A DNA stretch of 64,000 nucleotides from Phyllobacterium lublinensis (GCF_020164435.1 NZ_JAIUDQ010000021.1:19944-83943); one strand, 5' to 3'; positions 27,522 through 35,861 are shown, counted from the stretch's first letter. Translations and numbers: made by a program. The notes: generated from the letters alone by a model not told the origin.

Positions 27522-28184
27522 TCACCTCGGCAATGAAAGGCGGCGCTCGACCTGGCGCATCAATGCGGCAAGGATCGAACAGGTGAACACGTAAAGACAG
27601 CTCGCAACGATCCAGGTTTCGATGACGCGGAAGGTCTCGACGTTGATCTTGCGTGCTTCGAACGTCAATTCAGGCACGGCAATCGCCGCGGCCAGCGAAG
27701 TGTCCTTGAACAGCGAAATGATGGTACTGCTGAGCGATGGCAGGACATTGCGAAACATCAACGGCGCAATGATCGAGGTGCGTATCTGCATTTCTGTCAA
27801 GCCGATTGCGAGTCCGGCTTCGCGCAGTCCGCCTGGAATGGAAAGGAGACCCGCGCGAAAGACTTCGGCAAGGTAGGCCCCGGAGTAGAGCGCGAGCGTG
27901 AAGACAAAACTTTCGATCTTTCCAAGCCGGAAACCAAGCTGCGGGAGCGCAAAATAGGTGAACAGCACCAGCACGAGAATCGGCGTGTTGCGGATGATGG
28001 TCACATAGACGCCTGCCGGACGTTTGATGAACCCGTTCCTGGAGATCAGGCAGAATGCGATGACAAGTCCAATCACGGCGCCTATCAAGATCGCCCCGAC
28101 GGCAAGTGCCAGACTGAGTGCCAGCCCCTCAAGCAAAAGATCGAAGCTGCGCCAGACGGCAGCGAAATTCAGCGTATAGCCCAT
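27522..28184 (-). CDS. Polar amino acid ABC permease 1
   Basis: This inner-membrane permease (220 residues) pairs with the next gene's product. It has the EAA loop GLLSIPGGLREAGLAIGLTEMQIRTSIIAPLMFRNVLPSL and the YVTIIRNTPILVLVLFTYF segment of HisMQ permeases. The 65-base gap upstream, after the binding-protein gene, contains a 12-bp hairpin that may separate high binding-protein expression from lower permease expression. Confidence 0.92.
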   Translation of the reverse strand: MGYTLNFAAVWRSFDLLLEGLALSLALAVGAILIGAVIGLVIAFCLISRNGFIKRPAGVYVTIIRNTPILVLVLFTYFALPQLGFRLGKIESFVFTLALYSGAYLAEVFRAGLLSIPGGLREAGLAIGLTEMQIRTSIIAPLMFRNVLPSLSSTIISLFKDTSLAAAIAVPELTFEARKINVETFRVIETWIVASCLYVFTCSILAALMRQVERRLSLPR

Positions 28185-28211
28185 GCAGCGCCCACCGTTT
28201 GGATAGCAGGA

Positions 28212-28240
28212 TCGCGGTTCCGGATTGGCCGGAACCGCGA
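28212..28240 (-). terminator. Intra-operon hairpin after amino acid binding-protein gene
   Basis: TCGCGGTTCCGG and its exact reverse complement flank a 5-base loop: a 12-bp perfect stem, nine bases after the binding-protein stop and before the first permease. There is no T-run. The likely role is partial termination or 3'-end protection within the operon. Confidence 0.6.
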
Positions 28241-28249
28241 AAGGTCAGC

Positions 28250-29095
28250 TCATTTGAATTCGACCGGGAAGCCGATCTGCGGCGGGGTCAGATCCTTGCC
28301 GAACCAGGTCTTGAACGATTTCGCATAAAAGTCGAACTCGACGCCTGTCATGGCCTCGTGGAGCGCCGTATTGACGAAATTCAACCAGTCCTGGTCGCCC
28401 CGCTTGACGCCGCAGGCATAGGTCTGCGGATTCCAGCCATAGCCGGCGTCCTTGTAGCGTCCCGGATTCTGCGTCATGTACCAGGCAAGGGAAGATTGAT
28501 CGGTCGCCGCTGCGTCAGCGCGGCCTGATTCCAGAGCCTGATAAATGAGATCCACGGATTCATATTGATCGACCTTGGCCTCCGGCAGAGCGGCATGGAC
28601 CATGCTTTCGGCGTACACATTCTGCAGTACCGATATGGTGACCGCAGATCCCGCGGCTTTCAAGGCGGCATAATCTGCATACTTGCTGTCGCCCTTCAGC
28701 ATGAGCCCGACGCCTTCACGGTAATATGGTATGGTGAAAGCTATCTGCTGGGCGCGTTCACCCGTAACGGTCATAAACTGACAAGTGATATCAACTTTGT
28801 CAGTCGTTATGTTGGGAATGCGTGCATCGGAAGACTGATTGACGAATTCGATCTTCTCGGGATCGTTGAAGAGCGCCTTCGCGATAATGTGACCCATGTC
28901 GACGTCGAAGCCCTGGAGCTTGTCATCGACACTCTTGAAATGCCATGGCGCATTCGTGCTGCCTGTGCCGAGAACCAGATGCCCTCGTGTGAGAACCTCG
29001 TCGAGTTTGCTCTTGGTTTCCTGGGCGTTGGCGCTGAGTGAAGGCAGCATGGATAGCGCGGCAAGCGTAGCCGCGATGAAATACCGTTTAGCCAT
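28250..29095 (-). CDS. Amino acid ABC importer periplasmic binding protein
   Basis: This binding protein (281 residues) is of the SBP_bac_3 type. It has a signal peptide (MAKRYFIAATLAALSMLPSLSANA), the RGHLVLGTGSTNAPWHFKSVDDKLQGFDVDMGHIIAKAL motif of the cluster 3 family and the late GVKRGDQDWLNFVNTALHE motif. ATG 29095 with Shine-Dalgarno GGGGAA is chosen. The ligand is a polar amino acid or related compound; no enzyme gene in the operon narrows it further. Confidence 0.93.
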   Translation of the reverse strand: MAKRYFIAATLAALSMLPSLSANAQETKSKLDEVLTRGHLVLGTGSTNAPWHFKSVDDKLQGFDVDMGHIIAKALFNDPEKIEFVNQSSDARIPNITTDKVDITCQFMTVTGERAQQIAFTIPYYREGVGLMLKGDSKYADYAALKAAGSAVTISVLQNVYAESMVHAALPEAKVDQYESVDLIYQALESGRADAAATDQSSLAWYMTQNPGRYKDAGYGWNPQTYACGVKRGDQDWLNFVNTALHEAMTGVEFDFYAKSFKTWFGKDLTPPQIGFPVEFK

Positions 29096-29137
29096 TTGAG
29101 TTCCCCTATTCGTCAAGCGAATGTTTTTATCGGCCAT

Positions 29138-29169
29138 CCATTATTATGGAATATAATACCGTATAATGG
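29138..29169. promoter_or_regulatory. AT-rich inverted repeat in promoter of amino acid importer
   Basis: CCATTATTATGG and CCGTATAATGG form an imperfect inverted repeat around AATATAATA, about 43-75 bases upstream of the binding-protein start. It contains TATTAT/TATAAT-like hexamers on both strands, so it may be a promoter overlapped by an operator. The rest of the 29096-29241 gap is AT-rich and gene-free. Confidence 0.4.
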
Positions 29170-29241
29170 ATTGCTAATAGAATGACAGGTGCCTCAACTT
29201 GTCAATAGTCTATCAACAGCGGGGAAGTATTGTTTTCGACG

Positions 29242-29388
29242 CTACATGCCATTGCTTATGAGTTGCGCGTAAAACTCTACGGCCAGCCAGGCCAACGCTG
29301 CCAGACCCAGGGAAACGGTCAGGATGGCCAGAACCGGATAGCCTTGTCTGCCCTGTTTGGCGTCATCGGCCTCAATACGTTTTGCCAT
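29242..29388 (-). CDS. 48-residue single-pass membrane protein
   Basis: This small protein has a charged N-terminus (MAKRIEADDAKQGRQGYP) and one hydrophobic helix (VLAILTVSLGLAALAWLAVEFYAQLI). ATG 29388 is preceded by AGGAAG at the right spacing, which is the main support; the frame is open upstream without homology. It lies downstream of the DUF892 gene beyond a terminator, so it is probably independently expressed. The family is not recognised. Confidence 0.6.
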   Translation of the reverse strand: MAKRIEADDAKQGRQGYPVLAILTVSLGLAALAWLAVEFYAQLISNGM

Positions 29389-29462
29389 GTCAAACTTCCT
29401 GATTTCAGTCCAATTCGGAGTGGAACGGAGCCGAGCGGCCATTGTTCCCCATTGAAAACAAC

Positions 29463-29487
29463 AAACCCGCGTCGGTGGCGCGGGTTT
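29463..29487 (-). terminator. Terminator after DUF892 gene
   Basis: AAACCCGCG and CGCGGGTTT form a 9-bp stem with a 7-base loop; on the minus strand it is followed by GTTGTTTT, and on the plus strand by TTG. It lies 19 bases after the ferritin-like gene's stop and fits an intrinsic terminator. Confidence 0.75.
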
Positions 29488-29505
29488 TTGCAACAAGCGG
29501 CCGAT

Positions 29506-30009
29506 TCAGGCAGCAGCGGCGTTGATCCGGCTTTCTGCCATGGCGGTCAACGCTTTGTCGGTCTGCATTTCTTCCTGAAGGTTTTGTTGGAGCAATGCTG
29601 CACAATCATCGCGGCCAAGCTGCCTCGCCCAGGCGACAAGCGTACCGTAACGGGTAATCTCATAGTGCTCTACCGCCTGGCCGGCCGCAATCAATGCCGC
29701 GTCAAGGACCTGGTCGTCGTCGACTTCGCCGGCTATTTCGTCTGCCTCTTCGAGGATACCGTCAATTGCAGGGCAGTTTACGCCCCGCACATCGACGCCG
29801 TGCAGCTTGAATACCTGTTCCAGACGATCGATCTGCACTTCCGTTTCCTGCAGATGTCGCTCGAAGCCGTCTTTCAACTCCTGATCCGATGCCTTGTCGA
29901 TCATCTCAGGCAATGCCTTCGCAATTTGGTTTTCGGCATAGTAGATGTCGCGTAGCGTATGGACGAAAAGATCGTCCATCGTTTTGATATCCTTGGAAAA
30001 AAATCCCAT
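29506..30009 (-). CDS. Ferritin-like DUF892 (YciF/YciE family) protein
   Basis: This 167-residue, all-helical protein belongs to the YciE/YciF family, a ferritin-like diiron fold linked to general stress. Family features are MDDLFVHTLRDIYYAENQIAKALPEM, HLQETEVQIDRLEQVF, AGQAVEHYEITRYGTLVAWA and LQEEMQTDKALT; the Glu and His residues are the likely metal ligands. ATG 30009 has a near-perfect Shine-Dalgarno (AGGAGG). It is monocistronic with its own terminator, consistent with a stress-induced gene, though no stress promoter was defined. Confidence 0.92.
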   Translation of the reverse strand: MGFFSKDIKTMDDLFVHTLRDIYYAENQIAKALPEMIDKASDQELKDGFERHLQETEVQIDRLEQVFKLHGVDVRGVNCPAIDGILEEADEIAGEVDDDQVLDAALIAAGQAVEHYEITRYGTLVAWARQLGRDDCAALLQQNLQEEMQTDKALTAMAESRINAAAA

Positions 30010-30145
30010 TTCATCCTCCTGGAAGACGGACACGGCAACCCGTTCGGCAACCTCACGGTCTGCAAGCAGTGATTGTCAGTGGTACAGGCCGATAACGGGA
30101 TGCCGGAGGAATGGTTCCTGGGATTCCGGTGAACCAGGTTGTAAT

Positions 30146-31021
30146 CTAAAGTTGCACGACCGGGTCGAAGCGACCCTTCCCTGCAAGTTCGATGAGAAAG
30201 GTCTTGCCTGCGTCGGGATCGGACCGGTGTACAGGGTCGGTCATGTGATGGTAGGCGGTCGTTACGATCAGATTGGCTGTGCCTTCGGCTACGAAGGCGG
30301 GGCATGATGGCTGCAGCACCGGCACTGCTATCGAGCGGATACGCCTTCCCGATGCGGCATAGACGTCGATGCTGGACCTACCCCAGCACGCGTTCCACAG
30401 GTTGCCATCGCCGTCGACGACTGAACCGTCGACGCCGCCCTTCTCCTTGTGCTGGTAGAATAACGCAGGCTCTCCCGTCGGCAAACCGGTTTCGGCGTCA
30501 GTATCGACGCGCCAGATGATGTTCTTGGCCGTGTCAGCAAAATAGGCAATACGACCGTCAGGCGAAAAGCTGATCGAGTTGGAGATGGATATGTCGCTGA
30601 AAAGTTTACGCAATTCACCGCGGCGATACCAATAGATCGAGCCAGCGCCCGTCTCCGATTTCTTACCCATCGTACCGATCCAGAATGCGCCGGCAGGATG
30701 CACGCGCGCATCATTGGAGCGGGTAGACGGATTGTCAGCCTCGATTGGCTGGCGCAGAGTCGTCCGGCCGGATTGGCGATCGCGGATGAAAAGCCCTGTC
30801 TCCGTTGCGATCAGCTGCCTGCCTTCATCGATGACAGCAAGTGCACTTGCCATTTGCCCGAGGGAGTGTACCTGCAATTCACCGCCAGTGAGTGGCTTCT
30901 CGAACAGGCGGCCAGTTACGATATCGAACCACCAGACGGTCCGGGTCAGCGGATCATAGCCCGGTCCCTCGCCCAGTTCACATGCCACATCACAAAAGAT
31001 GCTGATCTTCGGCTCATCCAT
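30146..31021 (-). CDS. SMP-30/gluconolactonase family lactonase
   Basis: This 291-residue six-bladed beta-propeller hydrolyses sugar lactones. It has the family start CELGEGPGYDPLTRTVWWFDI (metal-ligand Glu), NDARVHPAGAFWIGTMG, NSISFSPDGRIAYFADT and GGVDGSVVDGDGNLWNACWG (metal-ligand Asp). ATG 31021 is one base past the aldolase stop. In context (sugar dehydrogenase, KDGal kinase, KDPGal aldolase) it likely opens a galactono-lactone produced by the SDR dehydrogenase. Confidence 0.9.
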   Translation of the reverse strand: MDEPKISIFCDVACELGEGPGYDPLTRTVWWFDIVTGRLFEKPLTGGELQVHSLGQMASALAVIDEGRQLIATETGLFIRDRQSGRTTLRQPIEADNPSTRSNDARVHPAGAFWIGTMGKKSETGAGSIYWYRRGELRKLFSDISISNSISFSPDGRIAYFADTAKNIIWRVDTDAETGLPTGEPALFYQHKEKGGVDGSVVDGDGNLWNACWGRSSIDVYAASGRRIRSIAVPVLQPSCPAFVAEGTANLIVTTAYHHMTDPVHRSDPDAGKTFLIELAGKGRFDPVVQL

Positions 31022-31022
31022 T

Positions 31023-31667
31023 TCAGACCTCGGTAAAAATGCGATCATAGGCTGCGACTGTCAGTTGCGCCCGTTCACGAACAAAGGATGATGAGGCACC
31101 AGCCTTGTAGAGGCTCGAGCCAAGGCCGAAGGTACGGACGCCGACGCTGGCATAGTCCGCAAAGCCGTTCTCGTCCACGCCGCCGACGGCGCCGATTGTG
31201 GTGCCCTTCGGCAGGATGGCGCTGATCGCCTTGATGCCGTCTGGGCCGAGAACACTGGCCGGGAAAAACTTTAGACCGGATGCGCCGGCCTTCAAGGCAG
31301 CGAGGGCTTCTGTCGGCGTGAACACGCCGGGCATTGTGACCATGCCGAAACGGGCCGCCTCCGCCAGCACGCCTGCGTCGACATTGGGGCTGATCATCAA
31401 ACGTCCACCGGCCGCATCAAGCCGCGCGACATCGGCGGGATCCAGCACGGTGCCTGCTCCGACGAGCACATGCGACGGCAGATTTTTCACAAGCAATTCA
31501 ATGGATTGGAACGGGTCCGGAGAGTTGAGCGGGACCTCGATGACATCAATGCCCGCATTCAGCAACTCTTCGCCGATGCTGAGAACCTCGACAGGTTTGA
31601 CACCGCGCAGGATTGCGATGAGGTCGCGCTTGAGCGCCGGCCATGACGCAGATGATTTGTGGTTCAT
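31023..31667 (-). CDS. dgoA: 2-dehydro-3-deoxy-6-phosphogalactonate aldolase
   Basis: This 214-residue class I aldolase cleaves KDPGal to pyruvate and glyceraldehyde 3-phosphate. The KDPG/KDPGal family pattern is clear: LIAILRGVKPVEVLSIGEELLNAGIDVIEVPLNSPDP (catalytic Glu), GAGTVLDPADV, the Schiff-base Lys in GASGLKFFPAS and GAVGGVDENGFADY. VPLNSPDP instead of VTLRTPAA and the GLGSSLYKAG end favour DgoA over Eda. It overlaps the kinase stop by four bases (ATGA). Confidence 0.92.
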   Translation of the reverse strand: MNHKSSASWPALKRDLIAILRGVKPVEVLSIGEELLNAGIDVIEVPLNSPDPFQSIELLVKNLPSHVLVGAGTVLDPADVARLDAAGGRLMISPNVDAGVLAEAARFGMVTMPGVFTPTEALAALKAGASGLKFFPASVLGPDGIKAISAILPKGTTIGAVGGVDENGFADYASVGVRTFGLGSSLYKAGASSSFVRERAQLTVAAYDRIFTEV

Positions 31668-32593
31668 GCGAGACGTTCCTGTTCAATTGGCCAAAGGCGC
31701 GAAGCGGCGACGAACAGCCCCTTGCGGACTGCCTCATCGGCGTCAACGAGGTCGTATTCGAGACCGGAAAGAGCCAATGCCCGGCCATAGAGTGCGGCCA
31801 TGGTTCCGGATGCGACAATCGTGACCCGGCCCTGCTTCTCCATCCTGGCAGCGGCAATTTCCGCGCCGATCAGAAGGCCGGACAAACGCGCGGCCGCGCC
31901 CTCCGGGGAAAGATTGTCAAGCAGCATCGCGGCACGAATGCCGAAAAGCTCGCCCAGCATTCGTTTGCCCGACAACATCAGATCAAGCGCGGCGGCAAAT
32001 TGTGGATGGTCGGGCGAAGCCGCCCCAACAGCGTCGCCAATGGAATGGCGCAGGATCGATTGCGAGGCAAGCAAAGCGTAAAGCTCGCCCGTCAGGAAAG
32101 TGGAAAAATGGTTTGCCTTGCCATTTTCAAGTGCGACCCATTTCGAGTGGGTGCCCGGCATGGCAATGATTCCATTGGATAAATTCTGGGTCAGGATTGC
32201 GCCCAGCAATTGCGTTTCCTCACCGCGCATGACGTTTGGCGCGCTGCCGGATTGGGACAGGCCCGGAATGATCCGCACATCGCGATCAATGCCCGGAATC
32301 CGCACGGTTCCCGAAAGAATGGACGGCAGATCGGCTGGAACCGGCACATAATTGGCCTCCACCCAGCCCTGCCGCGAACCCGCCATGCCGCAGACGATGA
32401 CCGGGAGATCATCACGCGCACCAAGTTCGGCAAGATGGCTCTCCAGCGTCGCGGCAAAGCCACGGGCGCGGGATGCGTCGAGCCCGTCATCGGTGCGCTT
32501 CTCCGCCAGGACATCACCTCGGCCATCGACCAGCCAGAGGCGAAAACGGCTTGTTCCCCAATCACTTAGGCCATAGGCCGGTTGCGGTGTCAC
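31664..32593 (-). CDS. dgoK: 2-dehydro-3-deoxygalactonokinase
   Basis: This 309-residue kinase phosphorylates 2-keto-3-deoxygalactonate. DgoK motifs are SDWGTSRFRLWLVD at the N-terminus, CGMAGSRQGWVEANYVPVP, MRGEETQLLG, MPGTHSKWV and VTIVASGTMAALYGRAL. The start is GTG 32593, overlapping the SDR stop (GTGA), with a strong GGAGG seven bases upstream; no ATG is available. It works with the aldolase gene that follows. Confidence 0.92.
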   Translation of the reverse strand: MTPQPAYGLSDWGTSRFRLWLVDGRGDVLAEKRTDDGLDASRARGFAATLESHLAELGARDDLPVIVCGMAGSRQGWVEANYVPVPADLPSILSGTVRIPGIDRDVRIIPGLSQSGSAPNVMRGEETQLLGAILTQNLSNGIIAMPGTHSKWVALENGKANHFSTFLTGELYALLASQSILRHSIGDAVGAASPDHPQFAAALDLMLSGKRMLGELFGIRAAMLLDNLSPEGAAARLSGLLIGAEIAAARMEKQGRVTIVASGTMAALYGRALALSGLEYDLVDADEAVRKGLFVAASRLWPIEQERLA

Positions 32594-33357
32594 AGATAGC
32601 CTCCGTCGACGATCAATGTCTGGGCACTGACCATGCGCGCGGCATCGGAGGCGAGGAACAGGCAGGGGCCGACCATGTCGCCAGGCTGGATTTCCTCACG
32701 CAGGACCTGTTTGCCGACATGGTTTTTCAGGCCTTCCTCCGTAACCCAGTGCGTCTTCTGGCGTTCGGTCATGACCCAGCCCGGCGCGATGGCATTGACA
32801 CGGATATTCTCCGGCCCAAGCCGACCGGCCAACCCCTTGGTAAGACCAATGATTCCGGCTTTCGCCGCCGTATAGGACGGCATGTTGCCCTGGTTGATCA
32901 TGTAGGAGGTCGAGGTGAAATTGATGATCGAGCCACCGCCTGCCGCCCGCATGCCCGGCACGACCGCCTGAGCTGCAAAAAACTGCGGACGCAGGTTGAT
33001 CGACTGGTTCTTGTCCCAATATTCAACCGTCACGTCATCAATATCGTGCCGGTCGTCCCATGCGGCATTGTTGACGAGAACGGTGATCAAGCCATTGGAA
33101 TCAATGGCTTTTGCAGTCGCGTTACGCAGATGCTCGACGTCTGTCAGGTCGGCTTTCAGATAGAGAGGCGCATTGCCGTAATCCTTGCCCAGGCGTTCGA
33201 CAAGAGCCTCGGATGGCGCATCGGCAATGTCGATGAAGGCAACGCGGCAGCCCTGGCGCACGAAGCCTTCGGTGAGCGCAGCGCCGATACCCGAACCGCC
33301 TCCAGTGATCAGAACGGAGCGGTCCTTCAGGTCCGGAAAGATGGCGGATGGCATCAT
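32590..33357 (-). CDS. SDR-family dehydrogenase, probably sugar 1-dehydrogenase
   Basis: This 255-residue short-chain dehydrogenase has the cofactor motif TGGGSGIGAAL, an acidic residue after the second strand (FIDIAD, suggesting NAD), the NNAAWD motif, catalytic Ser in FTSTSYM, YTAAKAG (YxxxK) and C-terminal VDGGYL. In this operon (lactonase, kinase, aldolase) it probably oxidises D-galactose or a related aldose to the lactone. ATG 33357 is chosen because the upstream ATG 33387 lies inside the GTTCCA-N5-TGGAAC dyad that looks like the operator. Confidence 0.88.
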   Translation of the reverse strand: MMPSAIFPDLKDRSVLITGGGSGIGAALTEGFVRQGCRVAFIDIADAPSEALVERLGKDYGNAPLYLKADLTDVEHLRNATAKAIDSNGLITVLVNNAAWDDRHDIDDVTVEYWDKNQSINLRPQFFAAQAVVPGMRAAGGGSIINFTSTSYMINQGNMPSYTAAKAGIIGLTKGLAGRLGPENIRVNAIAPGWVMTERQKTHWVTEEGLKNHVGKQVLREEIQPGDMVGPCLFLASDAARMVSAQTLIVDGGYL

Positions 33358-33380
33358 GTCATATCTCACGAAGTATGGCA

Positions 33381-33397
33381 GTTCCATTATTTGGAAC
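33381..33397. promoter_or_regulatory. IclR-type candidate operator GTTCCA-N5-TGGAAC
   Basis: A perfect 6+5+6 inverted repeat lies 24 bases before the SDR start, in the 304-base gap (33358-33661) shared with the divergent IclR regulator. Dyads of this size are typical of IclR-family sites. The rest of the gap is AT-rich, probably both promoters, with no gene. Confidence 0.6.
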
Positions 33398-33661
33398 GTA
33401 GTTTGACTATGCTGAATTGTCATTTTACGATGGTGAAAGTCAAGATGTGACGCCCTTTTACACCTGCACACAACCAAAATTCTTGCGAGGGTTGAAAAAT
33501 TTGAACCGAAATCAAAGATTCTTGGGCGAGATTTGCCAATTCTTGGATGGTTTGTGTCCAACCTTGCGCAAATTCTGTTCCAGAGTGGCAATGGATGGGC
33601 GGCGTTTTTCCGAAACGGGTTGGCCCTGCATCCGAGGCGTAGCCGGAGAGCGTTGGCAACC

Positions 33662-34465
33662 ATGAAAAAAAGCGTACCCGGCGTTACTGCCAGCGACGAT
33701 CAGCGCAATGGAACGGGCACGCTCGGCAAGGCAATTTCTGTGCTCGATATCATCGCGGGATCGCCCGAGCCTTTGCGCTTTACGGATGTGTTGAACCTTT
33801 CCAATCAGCCGCGCGGAACCCTGCACCGGCAAATCTCGAACCTGATCGAAGAAGGGCTGCTTACGGTCAACCGCGACCAGTCCTATGGCCTTGGCCTCAG
33901 GCTATTGCAATTTGCGTCGAAGGCATGGGCAGGCAACCAGTTTCGCGCAATAGCCGAACCACACATCCGAAAGTTGCATGAGGCAACCGGCGAGACGGTA
34001 CACCTCGGAGTCCTGCGGGGAACCGAGGTGATCTATCTCGACAAGATCGAAAGCCGGCAAAGTGTTCGCACGGTTTCGCAGATTGGCAACGCGGCGCCGG
34101 CCTGGTGCACCGGAGTCGGCAAGGCGGCACTCTCCGCCCTGCCCGATGCCGAGTTGCGCGAGCGGGTCGGCAGGATCAGGTTCGTGCGCTACACGCCGAA
34201 CACGCTGGGAGACGCGCGCAGTCTGCTGGAGGAGATCGAGCAAATCCGCAAGGATGGCAATGCCTATGACCGAGAGGAACACGAGACGGGAATTGTGTGC
34301 GTTGCAGCGCCCGTCCGCGCCGAACAGCTCATTGCCGGAGTGTCGGTAACCGGCCCGGCCTACCGGATCACGCCCCACGCACTGCAGTCCTGGGCGGGCA
34401 TCACGCGGGAGGCCGCAGCCGCCATCATGCGGGACATGGAAACGCGGATGGCGCCGCGCGGATAA
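33662..34465 (+). CDS. IclR-family transcriptional regulator
   Basis: This is a 267-residue regulator. The N-terminal winged HTH (about residues 20-85: LGKAISVLDIIAGSPEPLRFTDVLNLSNQPRGTLHRQISNLIEEGLL) is followed by the IclR effector domain with GETVHLGVLRGTEVIYLDKIES, PAWCTGVGKAALSALPD, the YDREEHETGIVCVAAPVR motif and a late SVTGPAYRI segment. ATG 33662 is chosen because it gives the usual N-terminus. It is divergent from the De Ley-Doudoroff-type operon and probably controls it in response to a sugar acid. Confidence 0.92.
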   Translation: MKKSVPGVTASDDQRNGTGTLGKAISVLDIIAGSPEPLRFTDVLNLSNQPRGTLHRQISNLIEEGLLTVNRDQSYGLGLRLLQFASKAWAGNQFRAIAEPHIRKLHEATGETVHLGVLRGTEVIYLDKIESRQSVRTVSQIGNAAPAWCTGVGKAALSALPDAELRERVGRIRFVRYTPNTLGDARSLLEEIEQIRKDGNAYDREEHETGIVCVAAPVRAEQLIAGVSVTGPAYRITPHALQSWAGITREAAAAIMRDMETRMAPRG

Positions 34466-34603
34466 AGCGCCGCCCGCCCAAGGGGATAGCCGCGGTTTTC
34501 GGAGCGTACCATGCAGCCAAGCGCATGCCATCGGGCGCGTGACCGGCCAGTTCCAGTGGCATGGCGTATGATTCGGCAATCGCGGAGCTTTCGCACTAAA
34601 GGC

Positions 34604-34633
34604 TTGCTTGCAAACATGAATAATGGTTATATT
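34604..34633 (+). promoter_or_regulatory. Candidate sigma-70 promoter of Rieske oxygenase gene
   Basis: TTGCTT (34604-34609) and TATATT (34628-34633) are separated by 18 bases. The -10 hexamer overlaps the left edge of the palindrome at 34632, so binding there would block RNA polymerase. This is inferred from sequence only. Confidence 0.4.
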
Positions 34634-34647
34634 GAATGAACATTCAA
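34632..34647. promoter_or_regulatory. BetI-like operator, site 1 (TTGAATGAACATTCAA)
   Basis: This is a perfect dyad; with flanks it extends to 9+2+9 bases. It sits 17 bases before the Rieske oxygenase ATG. It matches the consensus TTGAAYRWWYRTTCAA shared with sites at 37814 and 44232. The BetI-like TetR regulator at 43364-44035 is the obvious candidate binder. Confidence 0.75.
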
Positions 34648-34664
34648 TAAATAAGAGTGAACCA

Positions 34665-35861
34665 ATGCAGATGCCGCCGCGTGATTTGACCATCCCCAAA
34701 GACTGGGACCGCCGTGGATTGCCCGCCTGGAGCTACAACAGTCCCGCCCTTCTCGAACTCGAGAAGGAGCATGTCTTCCGCTGTCACTGGCAGATTGCCG
34801 GTCACGTTGCAGATGTGCCGAATATCGGGGACTACGTTACCCTTGATGCTGTCGGCGAACGAGCCTTGATCGTACGCGGCAAGGACGGGGAAATCCGGGC
34901 GTTTCACAATATCTGCCGCCATCGCGGCTCACGGGTCGTCGCCGAAAACAAGGGCAGTTGCAACAATGCGCTCGTGTGCCCGTTTCACGGCTGGGTCTAT
35001 AATCTCGACGGCACGCTGCGCGGTGCGGCACGGCCGCGCTCGTTCCCGGATCTCGACAAGAACGAATTCGGACTGCTGCCGCTCGAACTGGAAATCTGGA
35101 TGGGGTTCATCTTCATCCGGTTCCGGAAGGGAATGCAGCCATCCGTCGCCACGCTGCTGAAGCCATTCGAAGAAGAGATCGCTCATTATCACGTGGCTGA
35201 CATGGTGCCTGCGGGCTTCTGGACGCAGAAATCACCGGTCAACTGGAAATCTGTCCGCGACGTCGACAATGAGGGTTATCACGTGGCGATGGCGCATCCG
35301 GCCCTCCAGGACCTTTATGGCTCGACCTATTATGACGAACCCTTCGTCAATGGCGTGTCGCGATCGTTTGCGACCTACAACCCCCATGCGGGGCGGCGCT
35401 GGAGTGTCAGGAATTACATAAAGATCGCGCCGGAGGCGACGCATCTTCCGGAGCATCTGCGCAAGGCATGGATCTATTACGGGATCTTTCCAAATGCGGT
35501 CATTGCGCTGACGCCGGAAGGCGCGTCGTATTACCAGGAGTTTCCATTGACCACAGGCGAGACCCTGCTTCGCGGTGCGGTCTTCCGTTTCAGGGATGAA
35601 TCGCGCCGGCAGGCGGCCGCGCGCTATCTCGCCTCACGCATCGATCGCGAGACCAATTCGGAGGATATCCAGCTCACGAAATGGTCGAACGAGTCGATGC
35701 TGTCGAAATCGTTCTCCGGTTTCTATCTGTCCGATCTCGAATATGGCGTCCGTTCGCACCATGACCATCTGCGAAAGGTGCTTCCCGTGCTGTCGGTCGA
35801 CAAGGCGCCGGTCGAAGCAGAGATTCCGTTGATCAACGCGCAGCTGAGTGTATCGAATTAG
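34665..35861 (+). CDS. Rieske non-heme iron oxygenase, alpha subunit, quaternary-amine-type
   Basis: This terminal oxygenase (398 residues) probably hydroxylates or demethylates a small amine. The Rieske cluster ligands are C84-X-H86 and C105-X2-H108 (ICRHRG; CPFHGW). The mononuclear iron site reads NWKSVRDVDNEGYHVAMAHP with H206 and H211. At the bridging-aspartate position of naphthalene dioxygenase there is Glu203, the feature described for the carnitine oxygenase CntA. No reductase or ferredoxin gene is adjacent. ATG 34665 is chosen because the frame upstream runs through the operator. It is the only gene on its transcript and belongs to the inferred BetI-like regulon. Confidence 0.88.
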   Translation: MQMPPRDLTIPKDWDRRGLPAWSYNSPALLELEKEHVFRCHWQIAGHVADVPNIGDYVTLDAVGERALIVRGKDGEIRAFHNICRHRGSRVVAENKGSCNNALVCPFHGWVYNLDGTLRGAARPRSFPDLDKNEFGLLPLELEIWMGFIFIRFRKGMQPSVATLLKPFEEEIAHYHVADMVPAGFWTQKSPVNWKSVRDVDNEGYHVAMAHPALQDLYGSTYYDEPFVNGVSRSFATYNPHAGRRWSVRNYIKIAPEATHLPEHLRKAWIYYGIFPNAVIALTPEGASYYQEFPLTTGETLLRGAVFRFRDESRRQAAARYLASRIDRETNSEDIQLTKWSNESMLSKSFSGFYLSDLEYGVRSHHDHLRKVLPVLSVDKAPVEAEIPLINAQLSVSN

